From SG8-30 sp963695085 (GTDB lineage: Bacteria; Pseudomonadota; Gammaproteobacteria; Steroidobacterales; Steroidobacteraceae): a stretch of 64,000 nucleotides of DNA. The position numbers and the translations under genes are program-made. Of the stretch, positions 54,928 through 63,745 are shown in pieces; within the stretch, counting starts at the first letter, position 1; each line of letters opens with the position of its first letter. The stretch spans positions 248,001 through 312,000 of the forward strand of contig CAVOFV010000003.1 of NCBI GenBank assembly GCA_963695085.1, in the 5' to 3' direction. The notes beneath the pieces are model-generated. The model worked only from the letters and a program-made list of their open reading frames with translations, did no database searches and had not been told where the DNA came from.

Positions 54928-55487
54928 GAACGCACGCGTCCCGTGTCCAGGTGCAAGAAGTCAGACTTGCGGTAGTAGCCGACGCCGCCGTGCTGCACGT
55001 CCAGCGCCAGGTCGCGCAGCTGGTCGGTGGCGCAGCCCGTGAGCCGCACATCGATGGCACGTCCGTCCATGTGCAGGCTGTGGCTGGCCACGCCGCCGGA
55101 GCGGGCGTGCAGCGCGGCATTCGTGCGGGGCGACCGGTAACCCGAAATCACCTCGTAGCACGGCTCGCACCCGGCCAGCGCCGCCAGCTCGTGCAGCAGG
55201 TCGTACAGCCGGCAATCCATCGATGCGGCCTCGCCCGTGCGATGGTCGCGCAGCAGCCAGCCCAGCTCCGCCAGCGATTGCGGCCGATAGCTGCCGCCCA
55301 CCGAATAGTCCGTGGTCAGTCGCTCGCCCGTGTGGGTATTGACCAGCGTGATGCTGCGCCGCTCGAGCCCGTCGCCGAGCGCACGGCCCGACACCGACGA
55401 CAGCATTGCCACGGCCGGCAGACCGGCCAGCGCGCGCAGCACGCGGCGGCGGGTGGCGACGAACGTCGGATTCGATGGCAGGCGCAT
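54915..55487 (-). CDS. DUF882/peptidase M15-type periplasmic protein
   Basis: The protein has 190 residues. The N-terminus has a twin-arginine-like signal (TRRRVLRALAGLPAVAML). The D,D-peptidase-type zinc motif is visible: SLHMDGRAIDVR and SDFLHLDTGRVRSW, with the GYRSP segment before it. Such proteins act on peptidoglycan peptides or bind them. The ATG at 55485-55487 was chosen because it starts the Tat signal; an earlier ATG adds 22 residues without a signal pattern. Confidence 0.87.
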   Translation of the reverse strand: MRLPSNPTFVATRRRVLRALAGLPAVAMLSSVSGRALGDGLERRSITLVNTHTGERLTTDYSVGGSYRPQSLAELGWLLRDHRTGEAASMDCRLYDLLHELAALAGCEPCYEVISGYRSPRTNAALHARSGGVASHSLHMDGRAIDVRLTGCATDQLRDLALDVQHGGVGYYRKSDFLHLDTGRVRSWAG

Positions 55488-55611
55488 GGGCGGTACGGCT
55501 GGGCAGGTGGCCGGGATGGGCGGAAGGATCGTGGATGCGCGCTCAAAAGGCAAACACGCACGTCACATCGCCGCGCCCCGCTCCGCGCGGGACCGCGGGT
55601 CCGGCCCGCCG

Positions 55612-56790
55612 TCAGCGGTTCGCGACCACCAACCGGGCCCGCGGGAAGAAATTGAAGTCCGTGGCCGAGGCCGCGGTGTAGGCACCCATCTGCCGGCCGA
55701 TCAGGATGTCGCCGGCCTGCAGTTCGGGCAGCAGCACGTCTTCCGCGATCACGTCGATGCTGTCGCAGGTCGGTCCCGCCAGCACGCTGTGGATGCGCTT
55801 GCCGTCCGGCCACACGAGCGGCTCGACCGGGTACTTGGCATGGTCGTACAACTGGCCGCTGAACGAGCCGTACAGGCCGTCGTCAAGGTAATACCACCAC
55901 AGGGCATCACGCCAGGCGCGGCCCATGACCGTCGTCAGCACCGTGCCGGCCGGCCCGGCGATGAAGCGGCCCGGCTCCGCGATGATGCGGGTGCCTTCGG
56001 GCACGGTCGCGAGCGCGCGCCGGATCGGTGCACAGAACTCGTCGATGGGCGGGGCTGGCTCGAGGTAGTCGATGGGGAACCCGCCGCCGATGTCCAGCGT
56101 CGCCGGAGCCACGATGCTCTGGCCGGCGGCCGAACGCAGGATCTCTGCGCAGGCCTTGATCGCGCGCACCTTGGTGGTGGGCACCAGCGACTGCGAGCCG
56201 ACGTGGAAGGACAGCCCCGTGACGCGGATGCCGAGCTGCTGCGCCAGTTCCAGCAGGCGCACCGCCGACTTCGGGCTGCAGCCGAACTTGCGCGACAGGT
56301 CCACCACGGCCGCAGGACTGCGGAACGAGATGCGCAGCAGCAGTTCGGCGCGGTCCCTGTAAGGCACGAACTTGTGCAACTCGTCCGGGTTGTCCGCCAC
56401 GAAGGTCTTCACGCCGAAGTCCAGCGCGGCGCGGATGTCCTGGTCGCGCTTGATCGGGTGGCTGTGAATGCAGCGGGCCGGGTCGATGCCGGCCTGCCGC
56501 ACGAGTTCGACCTCGCCGCTGGTCGCCAGGTCGAACCAGCTGCCCTCGGCCGCCAGCGTCTCGACCACCGCGCGCTCCGGCCACGGCTTCAGCGCGTAAT
56601 GCAGGTCGACGCCGGGCAGCGCCCCGGCCAGCGCACGGTACTGCTGCCGCAGTACGTCGCAATCGACGATCAGCAGCGGCGAGCCGAATCGCCCGACCAG
56701 CCCGGCGAGCACCGCGGGATCGTATGGCTGCGCCAGCACGATCCTGTCGTCCGGCGCGGCCGCTGCACGTCGAGACTTGCCTGCGGCCAT
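55612..56790 (-). CDS. ornithine/lysine decarboxylase-type PLP enzyme (fold III)
   Basis: The protein has 392 residues. The barrel carries PLP Lys68 (HYALKPWP) and the SFHVGSQ, DIGGGFP and AEPGRF motifs. The second-domain GPTCDSID contains the catalytic Cys donated across the dimer. It makes putrescine or cadaverine. Length and motifs fit the eukaryote-like ODC family; substrate preference is not visible. It is a separate unit with a TAGAAT hexamer and GGGAG ribosome-binding site upstream. Confidence 0.9.
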   Translation of the reverse strand: MAAGKSRRAAAAPDDRIVLAQPYDPAVLAGLVGRFGSPLLIVDCDVLRQQYRALAGALPGVDLHYALKPWPERAVVETLAAEGSWFDLATSGEVELVRQAGIDPARCIHSHPIKRDQDIRAALDFGVKTFVADNPDELHKFVPYRDRAELLLRISFRSPAAVVDLSRKFGCSPKSAVRLLELAQQLGIRVTGLSFHVGSQSLVPTTKVRAIKACAEILRSAAGQSIVAPATLDIGGGFPIDYLEPAPPIDEFCAPIRRALATVPEGTRIIAEPGRFIAGPAGTVLTTVMGRAWRDALWWYYLDDGLYGSFSGQLYDHAKYPVEPLVWPDGKRIHSVLAGPTCDSIDVIAEDVLLPELQAGDILIGRQMGAYTAASATDFNFFPRARLVVANR

Positions 56791-56822
56791 GGTCCTGCTC
56801 CCGCTCGCTCAAGGAACCGCGG

Positions 56823-56828
56823 ATTCTA
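56823..56828 (-). promoter_or_regulatory. putative -10 hexamer of the ornithine/lysine decarboxylase gene
   Basis: TAGAAT on the minus strand lies 32 bases before the ATG at 56788-56790, within the 60-base gap downstream of waaA. Confidence 0.45.
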
Positions 56829-56850
56829 GGCCAATGACCGGGCGCCGCAA

Positions 56851-58140
56851 CTACGGCGCGCCGCCGCCGGCCGCCAGGCCGCGGTCGACGAGCGGCGTCA
56901 CGAGCCGCACCAGCCGGTCGAGCGCGCCGCGGTTGTCGCGCACGACCGCGAAACCGCCCTCGCCCATGCTGCGGCGCGCTGCACCGTCGGCAAGCAGCGC
57001 CACCAGCGCACCGGCCAGGTCCACCGCGCCACTGACCACGCGCACCGCCCCGGCTTCCTGCATCTTCCTGAACACGTCCTCGCCGTTGAAGTTGTGCGGG
57101 CCGGTCAGGATGGGGACGCCCACCGCGGCGGGTTCCAGCAGGTTGTGTCCGCCGACCGGCTGCAGGCTGCCCGCAACGAATGCCACGTCGGCCGCCGCAT
57201 AGAACTGCATCAGCTCGCCCATCGTGTCGCCGAGCAGCACCTGGCAGTCGCGCGTCACGGGCTGCCCCGATGCGCGGCTGACCCAGTTGATGCCGCGGCG
57301 CCCGAGCAGGGCCGCCACCGCCTCGAAGCGGTTCGGGTGCCGCGGCACCAGCACCAGCAGCGACTGCGGATGATCGCGACGGAGTCGCTCATGGGCATCC
57401 AGCAGGACTTCCTCTTCGCCGTCGTGGGTGCTGCCGGCGACCCAGACCGGCCGGTCGGGCGCCTGCGCGCTGCGCCACGCGCGGCCCTGCCGGCCGATGT
57501 CCGGCCGCAGCTCGAAGTCGAACTTGATGTTGCCGATGACGTGCGTGCGCGCGGGATTTGCGCCGATCGAGCGGAACCGCTCCGCGTCGGCGACGCTCTG
57601 CGCGGCGATCACGATGCCGTGCGACAGCGCATCGCGAAACAGCGGCACCAGTCGCCGGTAGCGCCTGACCGACTTCGGCGAGACGCGCGCGCTCGCCAGC
57701 ACCAGCGGAATGGACCGGCGGCCGCATTCCGCATACAGGTTGGGCCACAACTCGGTCTCCATGATCAGCGCCACGCATGGCCGCACCCGCTCGAAGAACC
57801 TGCGCACCGACCCCGGCAGGTCAAGCGGCACGTAGCGCAGCACGATGCCCCGGCCGAACAGTTGCCGTGCGCGTTCGGCGCCGGTCGGCGTGACCGTCGT
57901 CAGCACCAGCGGCACCTGCGGGTACCGGTCACGCAGGGCGCGCACCAGCGGCGCCGCGGCCTGCACTTCGCCGACCGACACGGCGTGGACCCAGATCGAA
58001 TCCTCGCTCAATGCCGCGCCGAAACCGAATCGCTCGCCGAGCCGGTCCCGGTAGCTCGGATCGCGCAACCCGCGCCACAACTGCACGAGCAGCGCCACGG
58101 GGGCCGCCAGGTAGATCAACACGTTGTAGAGGACGTGCAC
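56851..58140 (-). CDS. waaA: 3-deoxy-D-manno-octulosonic-acid (Kdo) transferase
   Basis: The protein has 429 residues from a GTG at 58138-58140. It adds Kdo to lipid A precursor on the inner-membrane cytoplasmic face. An N-terminal membrane anchor (LIYLAAPVALLVQLW) precedes the GT-B fold: SVGEVQAAAPLV with the catalytic Glu, LIMETELWPNLY, GNIKFDFE, and VGGHNLLEPAA. It begins eight bases after kdkA and is in the same operon. A longer in-frame extension lies in kdkA. Confidence 0.95.
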   Translation of the reverse strand: MHVLYNVLIYLAAPVALLVQLWRGLRDPSYRDRLGERFGFGAALSEDSIWVHAVSVGEVQAAAPLVRALRDRYPQVPLVLTTVTPTGAERARQLFGRGIVLRYVPLDLPGSVRRFFERVRPCVALIMETELWPNLYAECGRRSIPLVLASARVSPKSVRRYRRLVPLFRDALSHGIVIAAQSVADAERFRSIGANPARTHVIGNIKFDFELRPDIGRQGRAWRSAQAPDRPVWVAGSTHDGEEEVLLDAHERLRRDHPQSLLVLVPRHPNRFEAVAALLGRRGINWVSRASGQPVTRDCQVLLGDTMGELMQFYAAADVAFVAGSLQPVGGHNLLEPAAVGVPILTGPHNFNGEDVFRKMQEAGAVRVVSGAVDLAGALVALLADGAARRSMGEGGFAVVRDNRGALDRLVRLVTPLVDRGLAAGGGAP

Positions 58141-58148
58141 GGAGGCGG

Positions 58149-58880
58149 TCAGCGGCTCGCGGCCGCGGCGCCGGCCGGCCCGTGCGCCGCGAGCAACAGG
58201 CCGAAACCCGCCCGCCAGTCGGGGCGGCCGGGCCGCCCGCGCGACAGCTTGTCCAGCGAACGGGCCAACCGTGCCAGCACGCGGCCCTGCCAGCGTCCCG
58301 GCCGGCGCAGCCTGCCGCGGTCGAAGTCGAGCAGCCAGACTTCGCCGCCGGCACCCAGCATGACGTTGTGCGCATTGAGATCCGCGTGCTGCACGCCGGC
58401 ATCGTGGAAGCGGCGGATGCAGCGGCCCGCCGCGCGCCACTCCTCGTCGAGGATCTCGCCCGACATCCAGCGTTCGGCCAGCGAGCGGCTGCCCGGCAGC
58501 CGCACCGTCACCAGGTCCGCCCGGTAGGTCACGCCGCGACGCAGGTAACGCGCCGCGACCGGCGCCGGCACGGGCAGTCCCAGCGCAAGCAGCGTGTGCA
58601 GCAACTGCAGCTCGCGCCACGCCCGGGTGCGGGCCTCGCCGAGCCACAGGTAGCGGTCGCGCGACAGGCGCGCCACCAGTCCGCCGCGCAGGCAGTGGCG
58701 CAGCACCAGCCCGCTGGCGCCGTCGTCGAGGAATGCGATGGCGCCCCGGCCGCCAGGTGCGTCGCGCAGCGCGCCGCGCGCGCGCCAGTGCTCGCGGTCG
58801 AAAAGTTCCGGCGCGTTGCCCGTCCTGGACGGGTCATATAGGATGGCGCCGCCCCCGGTGGCGATGCGCTCGAGACTCAT
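58149..58880 (-). CDS. kdkA: 3-deoxy-D-manno-octulosonic acid kinase
   Basis: The protein has 243 residues of the kinase-like fold. KdkA phosphorylates Kdo at position 4 in species with a single Kdo in their LPS core, such as Haemophilus. The catalytic motif HADLNAHNVML and the metal motif LLDFDRG are present. Its ATG lies opposite the start of the GT9 gene in the shared sequence CATG. The neighbour waaA supports the LPS role. A WaaP-type heptose kinase is a less likely alternative. Confidence 0.88.
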   Translation of the reverse strand: MSLERIATGGGAILYDPSRTGNAPELFDREHWRARGALRDAPGGRGAIAFLDDGASGLVLRHCLRGGLVARLSRDRYLWLGEARTRAWRELQLLHTLLALGLPVPAPVAARYLRRGVTYRADLVTVRLPGSRSLAERWMSGEILDEEWRAAGRCIRRFHDAGVQHADLNAHNVMLGAGGEVWLLDFDRGRLRRPGRWQGRVLARLARSLDKLSRGRPGRPDWRAGFGLLLAAHGPAGAAAASR

Positions 58881-59952
58881 GCCCGCCATCCTACCTGCAG
58901 TGCCACGCCACGTCTGTATCCTCAGACTCTCCGCCATTGGCGACACCTGCCACGTCCTGCCGGTCGTGCGGACCCTGCAACGGGCCTGGCCGCAGACGCA
59001 CTTCACGTGGGTGATCGGCAAGTCCGAGGCGCGGCTGATGGGACTGGCGGGCGACATCGAGATCATCCCGTTCGACAAGCGGGGTGGCCTGGCCGAATAC
59101 CGGCGGGTCGCGGGCCTGCTGCGGGCCCGGCGCTTCGACCTGCTGTTGCACATGCAGCTCGCGCTGCGCGCAAGCACGCTGGCGCTGGCCGTGCGCGCGC
59201 CGGTCAAGCTCGGCTTCGACAGGGCGCGCGCCCGCGAGGGCCAATGGCTGTTCACCACCCATCGCATCGCCGCGCGCCGCAATGAGCACGTCCTCGATTC
59301 GCTGTTCGGCTTTGCCGAGGCGCTCGGCGTGCACGACCGGGAATTGCGCTGGGACCTGCCGCTGCCGCCGGACGCGGTCGCCTACGCGCGCTCCGTCATC
59401 CAGGACAGCCAGCCGACCCTGGTCATCAGCCCCTGCTCCAGCCATCCCTTGCGAAACTGGCGTGCTGAGCATTACGCGACGGTGGCGGACCATGCGGTGC
59501 GCGCGCATCACATGCGGGTCGTGGTCGCGGGCAGCCCCGCCGAAGACGAGCGCCGCATGGCCGCGGCGATCGTCGCAAAGACGGGCGCGCCGATCGTCAA
59601 CCAGGCCGGCCGCGACACCCTGCCCCAGCTGCTGGGCCTGCTCGGCCGGGCCGACCTGCTGCTGACCCCGGACTCCGGCCCCGCGCACATGGCGACCATG
59701 GTCGGCACCCCGGTCATCGGGCTGTACGCCGCGACGCGCGCCGAACGCAGCGGACCGTATCTCAGCCGCCAATGGTGCGTGGACCGCTACGCCGAGGCCG
59801 CGCGGCGCTTCCTGCGCACCGAGCCCGACCGCCTTGCCTGGACCGAGAAGATCGAGCGGCCCGGCGTCATGGACCTGATCCGCCCCCAGGACGTGACCGA
59901 CCGGCTCGATGCTTTCATGCACCGCGGGCCGCAGCGGACGCAGCGGGTATAA
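58879..59952 (+). CDS. glycosyltransferase family 9 (LPS heptosyltransferase-type)
   Basis: The protein has 357 residues. It is a GT9/heptosyltransferase-like enzyme: ILRLSAIGDTCHVLPVVRTL at the start, VISPCSSHPLRNWRAEHYA in the nucleotide-sugar domain, and TPDSGPAHMATMVGTPVIGLYA. It likely extends the LPS core. The ATG at 58879 shares CATG with the kdkA start; a GTG at 58900 is an alternative that would avoid the overlap. The gene ends GTA TAA TCC, so the stop is inside a TATAAT hexamer. Confidence 0.9.
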   Translation: MPAILPAVPRHVCILRLSAIGDTCHVLPVVRTLQRAWPQTHFTWVIGKSEARLMGLAGDIEIIPFDKRGGLAEYRRVAGLLRARRFDLLLHMQLALRASTLALAVRAPVKLGFDRARAREGQWLFTTHRIAARRNEHVLDSLFGFAEALGVHDRELRWDLPLPPDAVAYARSVIQDSQPTLVISPCSSHPLRNWRAEHYATVADHAVRAHHMRVVVAGSPAEDERRMAAAIVAKTGAPIVNQAGRDTLPQLLGLLGRADLLLTPDSGPAHMATMVGTPVIGLYAATRAERSGPYLSRQWCVDRYAEAARRFLRTEPDRLAWTEKIERPGVMDLIRPQDVTDRLDAFMHRGPQRTQRV

Positions 59953-59953
59953 T
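59948..59953 (+). promoter_or_regulatory. putative DUF6165 -10 hexamer overlapping the GT9 stop codon
   Basis: A perfect TATAAT contains the TAA stop of the glycosyltransferase. It is 41 bases before the GTG start at 59995, with a GGAGG ribosome-binding site (59983-59987) seven bases from the start. A good -35 is not seen. Confidence 0.5.
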
Positions 59954-59994
59954 CCGTTCTTCGCGTCGCGACGAGGCATCCTGGAGGCAGTGAC

Positions 59995-60384
59995 GTGCAG
60001 GACATCCTGGTACCGGTATCGCCCGGCGAACTGCTCGACAAGATCACGATACTGCGCATCAAGTCGCAGCGCATGACCGACCCGGCCAAGCTGGCCAACG
60101 TGCGGCACGAACTGGCACTGCTCGAGGCGACCTGGGCCAGGTCCGGCGGCGCCGGCGTGGACGCGGACATTGACGCGCTGACCCGGGTCAACGCCCGCCT
60201 GTGGGACATCGAGGACCGGATCCGCGACCAGGAGCGCGTACAGGCCTTCGACCAGGTGTTCATCGACCTGGCACGTTCGGTCTACGTCGAGAACGACGAA
60301 CGCGCGGCGATCAAGAAACGGATCAACACCACGCTCGGCTCGCGCATCGTCGAGGAGAAATCCTACCGCGACTACCGCCGGTGA
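59995..60384 (+). CDS. DUF6165 family protein
   Basis: The protein has 129 residues from a GTG with a strong ribosome-binding site. It is a small, highly charged, mostly helical protein: LVPVSPGELLDKITILRIKSQRM, a coiled-coil-like middle and VFIDLARSVYVENDERAAIKKRIN. I recognise the family as DUF6165, which has no known function but is often found near LPS/sugar genes. The position directly after the GT9 gene suggests a link to core or glycan assembly (inference). Confidence 0.82.
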   Translation: MQDILVPVSPGELLDKITILRIKSQRMTDPAKLANVRHELALLEATWARSGGAGVDADIDALTRVNARLWDIEDRIRDQERVQAFDQVFIDLARSVYVENDERAAIKKRINTTLGSRIVEEKSYRDYRR

Positions 60385-60399
60385 GCGCGACGCCCGTGG

Positions 60400-60606
60400 C
60401 TAGCGCAGCAGCCTGAACTCGGCGCTGCAGTACGGGCACTTGGCCCGCCCGTCCGCGCCGAATGCCAGGTACACGCGCGGGTGCGAATTCCACAGCGACA
60501 TTGCCGGCATCGGGCAGCTCAGCGGCAACTCCGCCGCCGCCACCTCGTAGCTGTTGCGCGCATTCGGCTGCATCGACCCGTGTTGCGCCGGCGATCTGGC
60601 CGTCAT
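60400..60606 (-). CDS. CHCC-type zinc-finger protein
   Basis: The protein has 68 residues. The zf-CHCC pattern is complete: Cys31, His42 (NSHPRVYL), Cys57 and Cys60 (CPYC). Related domains occur in the NDUFS6 subunit of complex I and in small bacterial proteins of unknown role. The ATG at 60604-60606 has AAGGAG and GGAGG upstream; a TTG seven codons earlier is also possible. The gene has its own TATAAT hexamer at the glnE stop codon. Confidence 0.82.
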   Translation of the reverse strand: MTARSPAQHGSMQPNARNSYEVAAAELPLSCPMPAMSLWNSHPRVYLAFGADGRAKCPYCSAEFRLLR

Positions 60607-60636
60607 CGTCCTCCGCTCCTTGGACAAGCGCCGCGC

Positions 60637-60642
60637 ATTATA
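60637..60642 (-). promoter_or_regulatory. putative zinc-finger gene -10 hexamer overlapping the glnE stop codon
   Basis: TATAAT on the minus strand contains the glnE stop TAA and lies 30 bases upstream of the zinc-finger ATG. No -35 is clear. Confidence 0.5.
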
Positions 60643-63580
60643 GCGGCGCCGGTTCCGCGCCGGTGACCATGACGCGCTCCCAGACCTCCGACACGGCGGA
60701 CCGCAGGTCCGCGAAGGGCGCGGCCTCGACGATCGACGGCCGCTCCTCGAGCGACAGCCGGTGCGCGGTGCTCCGGTAGCGCCGGTACGCGTTCACCAGC
60801 AGGTCGATGACCCGATGATCCACCAGTGCCGCCGAGCCGACCGACTCGAGTTGCCGGATCGTGTCCGAATACGCGCACAGCGGCTCGCGCCCTTCCGCCC
60901 AGCGCAACACCCAGTACTGGGCCAGGAACTCGATGTCGGCGATGCCGCCGGGATCCTGCTTGAGGTTGAACTCGCCGCTGCGGCTGCGCGCCAGTTCGCT
61001 GCGCATGCGTTCACGCATTGCGCGCACGTCCTCGCGCAGCGAGTCCCGGCGCACGTGGTGCATCAGCACGTCGCGCCTGACGCGCTCGAATCCCTCGCCG
61101 ATCGCGCGGCTGCCGGCCACCGCGCGCGAGTGCAGCAGGGCCTGGTGCTCCCAGGTCCACGCCTCGCCCGTCTGGTACTCGCCAAACGCCCGCAGCTGCG
61201 TCACGGTCAGGCCGCCCTTGCCGCTCGGCCGCAGGCGCATGTCCACGTCATAGAGCCGGCCGGCGGCCGTGTGCACGGTCAGCAGGTGCACGACGCGCTG
61301 GCCGAAGCGCGTGAAGAACAGGGCGTTGTCCACGACTTTCGGTCCGCCCGTCTGCTGCAGGTCGCCGTCCGAATCGTGCAGGAACACGAGGTCCAGGTCG
61401 GACGCGTAGCCGAGCTCCCAGCCGCCGAGCTTGCCGTAGCCGATGGCCGCAATCCCCGCCACGCGCGCCCCGTCGGCCCCGCAGCGCGGTGCGCCGTGCA
61501 CCGCGAGCAGTTGCTCCCATGCCAGCCGCATGGCGCGCTCGATCACCAGCTCGGCGACGTCGGTCAGCCGGTCGCTGACCACCATCAGTGGCAGGTGGCC
61601 GGTCAGGTCGAGAAACGCAATGCGGAAGCGGGCCGCCCGCCGGAAATGGCGCAGCGCGTCGACCTGCTGCTCCAGGTCGCTGCCCGCCTGTTCGAGGCGC
61701 GCGTCGAGTTCCGCGGCAAACTGTGTGCGGTCCGGCAGGACCTCCAGCACGCGCGCGTCGATCAGTTCGTCGAGCAGGATGGGGAAGGCCGCCACCTGGC
61801 GCGCCAGGAAGTCGCCGTGCCTGCAGACCCCGACCAGCCTGGCGAGCGCCGCGGCATTCTCGTTCAGCAGCGCAAGGTACGCGGTACGGCCCCCGAGCGC
61901 CTCGATGACGCTGAGCACGCGGCGCAGCACGTCGCGCTGCCGGACAGCGTCATCGCCAGCGCCGCCGGTGGGATCCTGCCCGGGTGACTCCGGCAGCGCC
62001 ACGGTCTCCCGCAGCACGGCCGGCAGCAGCACGCCGAGGCGGCGGCGGCCGCGTTCGTCCAGCCGTGCGAAGTACGCCGATTCCCGCAGGTCGAGCAGCG
62101 CCGCGGCGGCCTGCACCGGGTCCGCGAGCCCGTAGCCCGCAAGGTCGTCGGCCAGCCGCTGCGCGTCCGGCTCGAGCACCCACAACGCGGCCAGGTCGGC
62201 GACGCCCGCGCTGCCGGGCTGGCGGTCCGGTCCGACGACGATGTGCCCGAAGTGTGACGTCACCTGCGCGCGTACCGCGGCGAGCGCCGTCGCGAATTCC
62301 TGCCAGCCGGCGCAGCCCATGGCGGCCGCCAGCACTGCCCGCTCCGGCCTGCCCCGGGGCAATGCGTGGGTCTGCGCGTCGGCGACCATCTGCAGGCGGT
62401 TCTCGGTGCGGCGCAGGAACGCGTAGGCATCGCCCAGTTCGCGCACGGCGCGGGCCGGCAGCAGTTTGCCGCCCTCGAGGCAGGGCAGCACTTCGAGCAG
62501 CGCGGGTTTCTGCAGACGGTCGTCGGCGCCGCCGCGGATCAGCTGCAGCGCCTGCACGACGAACTCGATCTCACGGATGCCGCCCGGACCGAGCTTGATG
62601 TCGTCCTTGAGCTCGCGGCGCGCCACCTCGCGGGCGATCATCTCCTTCATGTCCCGCAGCGCCTCGAAGACCCCGAAGTCGAGGTAGCGGCGATAGACGA
62701 AAGGCCGCACGACCTCGTCGTACAGCGCGGCATAGCGCGCCGCGCCCGTCACCGCCCGTGCCTTGACCCACGCGTATCGTTCCCAGTCGCGCCCGTGCTG
62801 CTGCAGGTAGTCCTCGAATGCGCCGAAACTCGCCACCAGCGGACCGGACTCGCCGAACGGCCGCAGGCGCATGTCCACCCTGAACACGAAACCATCCGCG
62901 GTCGGCGCATCCAGCAGGCGGATCAGTGCCTGGCCGAGGCGCGTGAAGTACTCCTCGGCGGCGATGGAACGCCGGCCGTCGGTCTGTCCAGCCTCGGGAA
63001 ACAGGAACACGAGGTCCACGTCGGACGAGAAGTTGAGCTCGCCGCCGCCGAGCTTGCCCATGGCGATGACGACCAGCTCGAGTGCCTCGCCACGGGCGGA
63101 CCGCGGCACGCCAAAGCGGGGGGCCAGGTCGCGTATGGCGAAGGCGCATGCGGCGCGGATTGCGGCGTCCGCCAGTCCCGACAGGTCGCGCAACGTCTCG
63201 GGCAGCGGCGCGGCGCCCGTCAGGTCGCGCCACGCGATGCGCACCAGTTCCCGCCGCCGCAACCGGCGCAGCGCCGTCATGAAACCTGCTTCGGCGGCGG
63301 CGGTGACCGCCGCGGCATTGGCGAGCCCTTCGATTTCGCCCGCGTCCCGGGCGTGCGACAGTTCGCCGCCGTCGTGCAGCGACGCCAGCAGGGCGGGATC
63401 GCGAATGGCGCTGTCGGCGACGAAGCCGCTGCAGGCGAAGACGTATTCCAGCGTTGTGGCATGCGCCGCGGAGCAGCCGGCGTCCGGGCCGGCAGCTGCA
63501 CGCCAGCGGGCGACGAGTTCCGCCGCGTGCCGCGCCAGCGCGGCAGGCAGGGGCCTGGCAACCGTGCTGCGGTCGCTCAT
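60638..63580 (-). CDS. glnE: bifunctional glutamine-synthetase adenylyltransferase/deadenylase
   Basis: The protein has 980 residues. It adds and removes AMP on glutamine synthetase according to nitrogen status, signalled by PII. Two nucleotidyltransferase domains are in order: AMGKLGGGELNFSSDVDLVF (about 173-192) and GYGKLGGWELGYASDLDLVF (near 711-730), each followed by helical regions. The ATG at 63578-63580 gives standard length; an upstream open extension is rejected. It ends CTA TAA, and the stop is inside the next -10-like hexamer. Confidence 0.97.
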   Translation of the reverse strand: MSDRSTVARPLPAALARHAAELVARWRAAAGPDAGCSAAHATTLEYVFACSGFVADSAIRDPALLASLHDGGELSHARDAGEIEGLANAAAVTAAAEAGFMTALRRLRRRELVRIAWRDLTGAAPLPETLRDLSGLADAAIRAACAFAIRDLAPRFGVPRSARGEALELVVIAMGKLGGGELNFSSDVDLVFLFPEAGQTDGRRSIAAEEYFTRLGQALIRLLDAPTADGFVFRVDMRLRPFGESGPLVASFGAFEDYLQQHGRDWERYAWVKARAVTGAARYAALYDEVVRPFVYRRYLDFGVFEALRDMKEMIAREVARRELKDDIKLGPGGIREIEFVVQALQLIRGGADDRLQKPALLEVLPCLEGGKLLPARAVRELGDAYAFLRRTENRLQMVADAQTHALPRGRPERAVLAAAMGCAGWQEFATALAAVRAQVTSHFGHIVVGPDRQPGSAGVADLAALWVLEPDAQRLADDLAGYGLADPVQAAAALLDLRESAYFARLDERGRRRLGVLLPAVLRETVALPESPGQDPTGGAGDDAVRQRDVLRRVLSVIEALGGRTAYLALLNENAAALARLVGVCRHGDFLARQVAAFPILLDELIDARVLEVLPDRTQFAAELDARLEQAGSDLEQQVDALRHFRRAARFRIAFLDLTGHLPLMVVSDRLTDVAELVIERAMRLAWEQLLAVHGAPRCGADGARVAGIAAIGYGKLGGWELGYASDLDLVFLHDSDGDLQQTGGPKVVDNALFFTRFGQRVVHLLTVHTAAGRLYDVDMRLRPSGKGGLTVTQLRAFGEYQTGEAWTWEHQALLHSRAVAGSRAIGEGFERVRRDVLMHHVRRDSLREDVRAMRERMRSELARSRSGEFNLKQDPGGIADIEFLAQYWVLRWAEGREPLCAYSDTIRQLESVGSAALVDHRVIDLLVNAYRRYRSTAHRLSLEERPSIVEAAPFADLRSAVSEVWERVMVTGAEPAPL

Positions 63581-63689
63581 GCTGACGGCGGTGCGGGCCG
63601 GCTCGGCATCGGCGGGGATTCCTCGGTCAGGTCCGCCAGAGCGTACCTGAGGCGCCGGTCCTGTTCCCACCCGAGCGGCCGGACCGCAC

Positions 63690-63720
63690 AAAAAAAGAAG
63701 CCCCGCCAAAGCGGGGCTTC
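63690..63720 (-). terminator. Rho-independent terminator of the groEL operon
   Basis: Perfect ten-base arms (63697-63706 and 63711-63720) enclose a four-base loop, followed on the minus strand by seven U (complement of 63690-63696). It lies 25 bases after the groEL stop and 109 bases before the glnE start. Confidence 0.9.
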
Positions 63721-63745
63721 CCTGACTGCAGTGGCCCGGGGCCGC

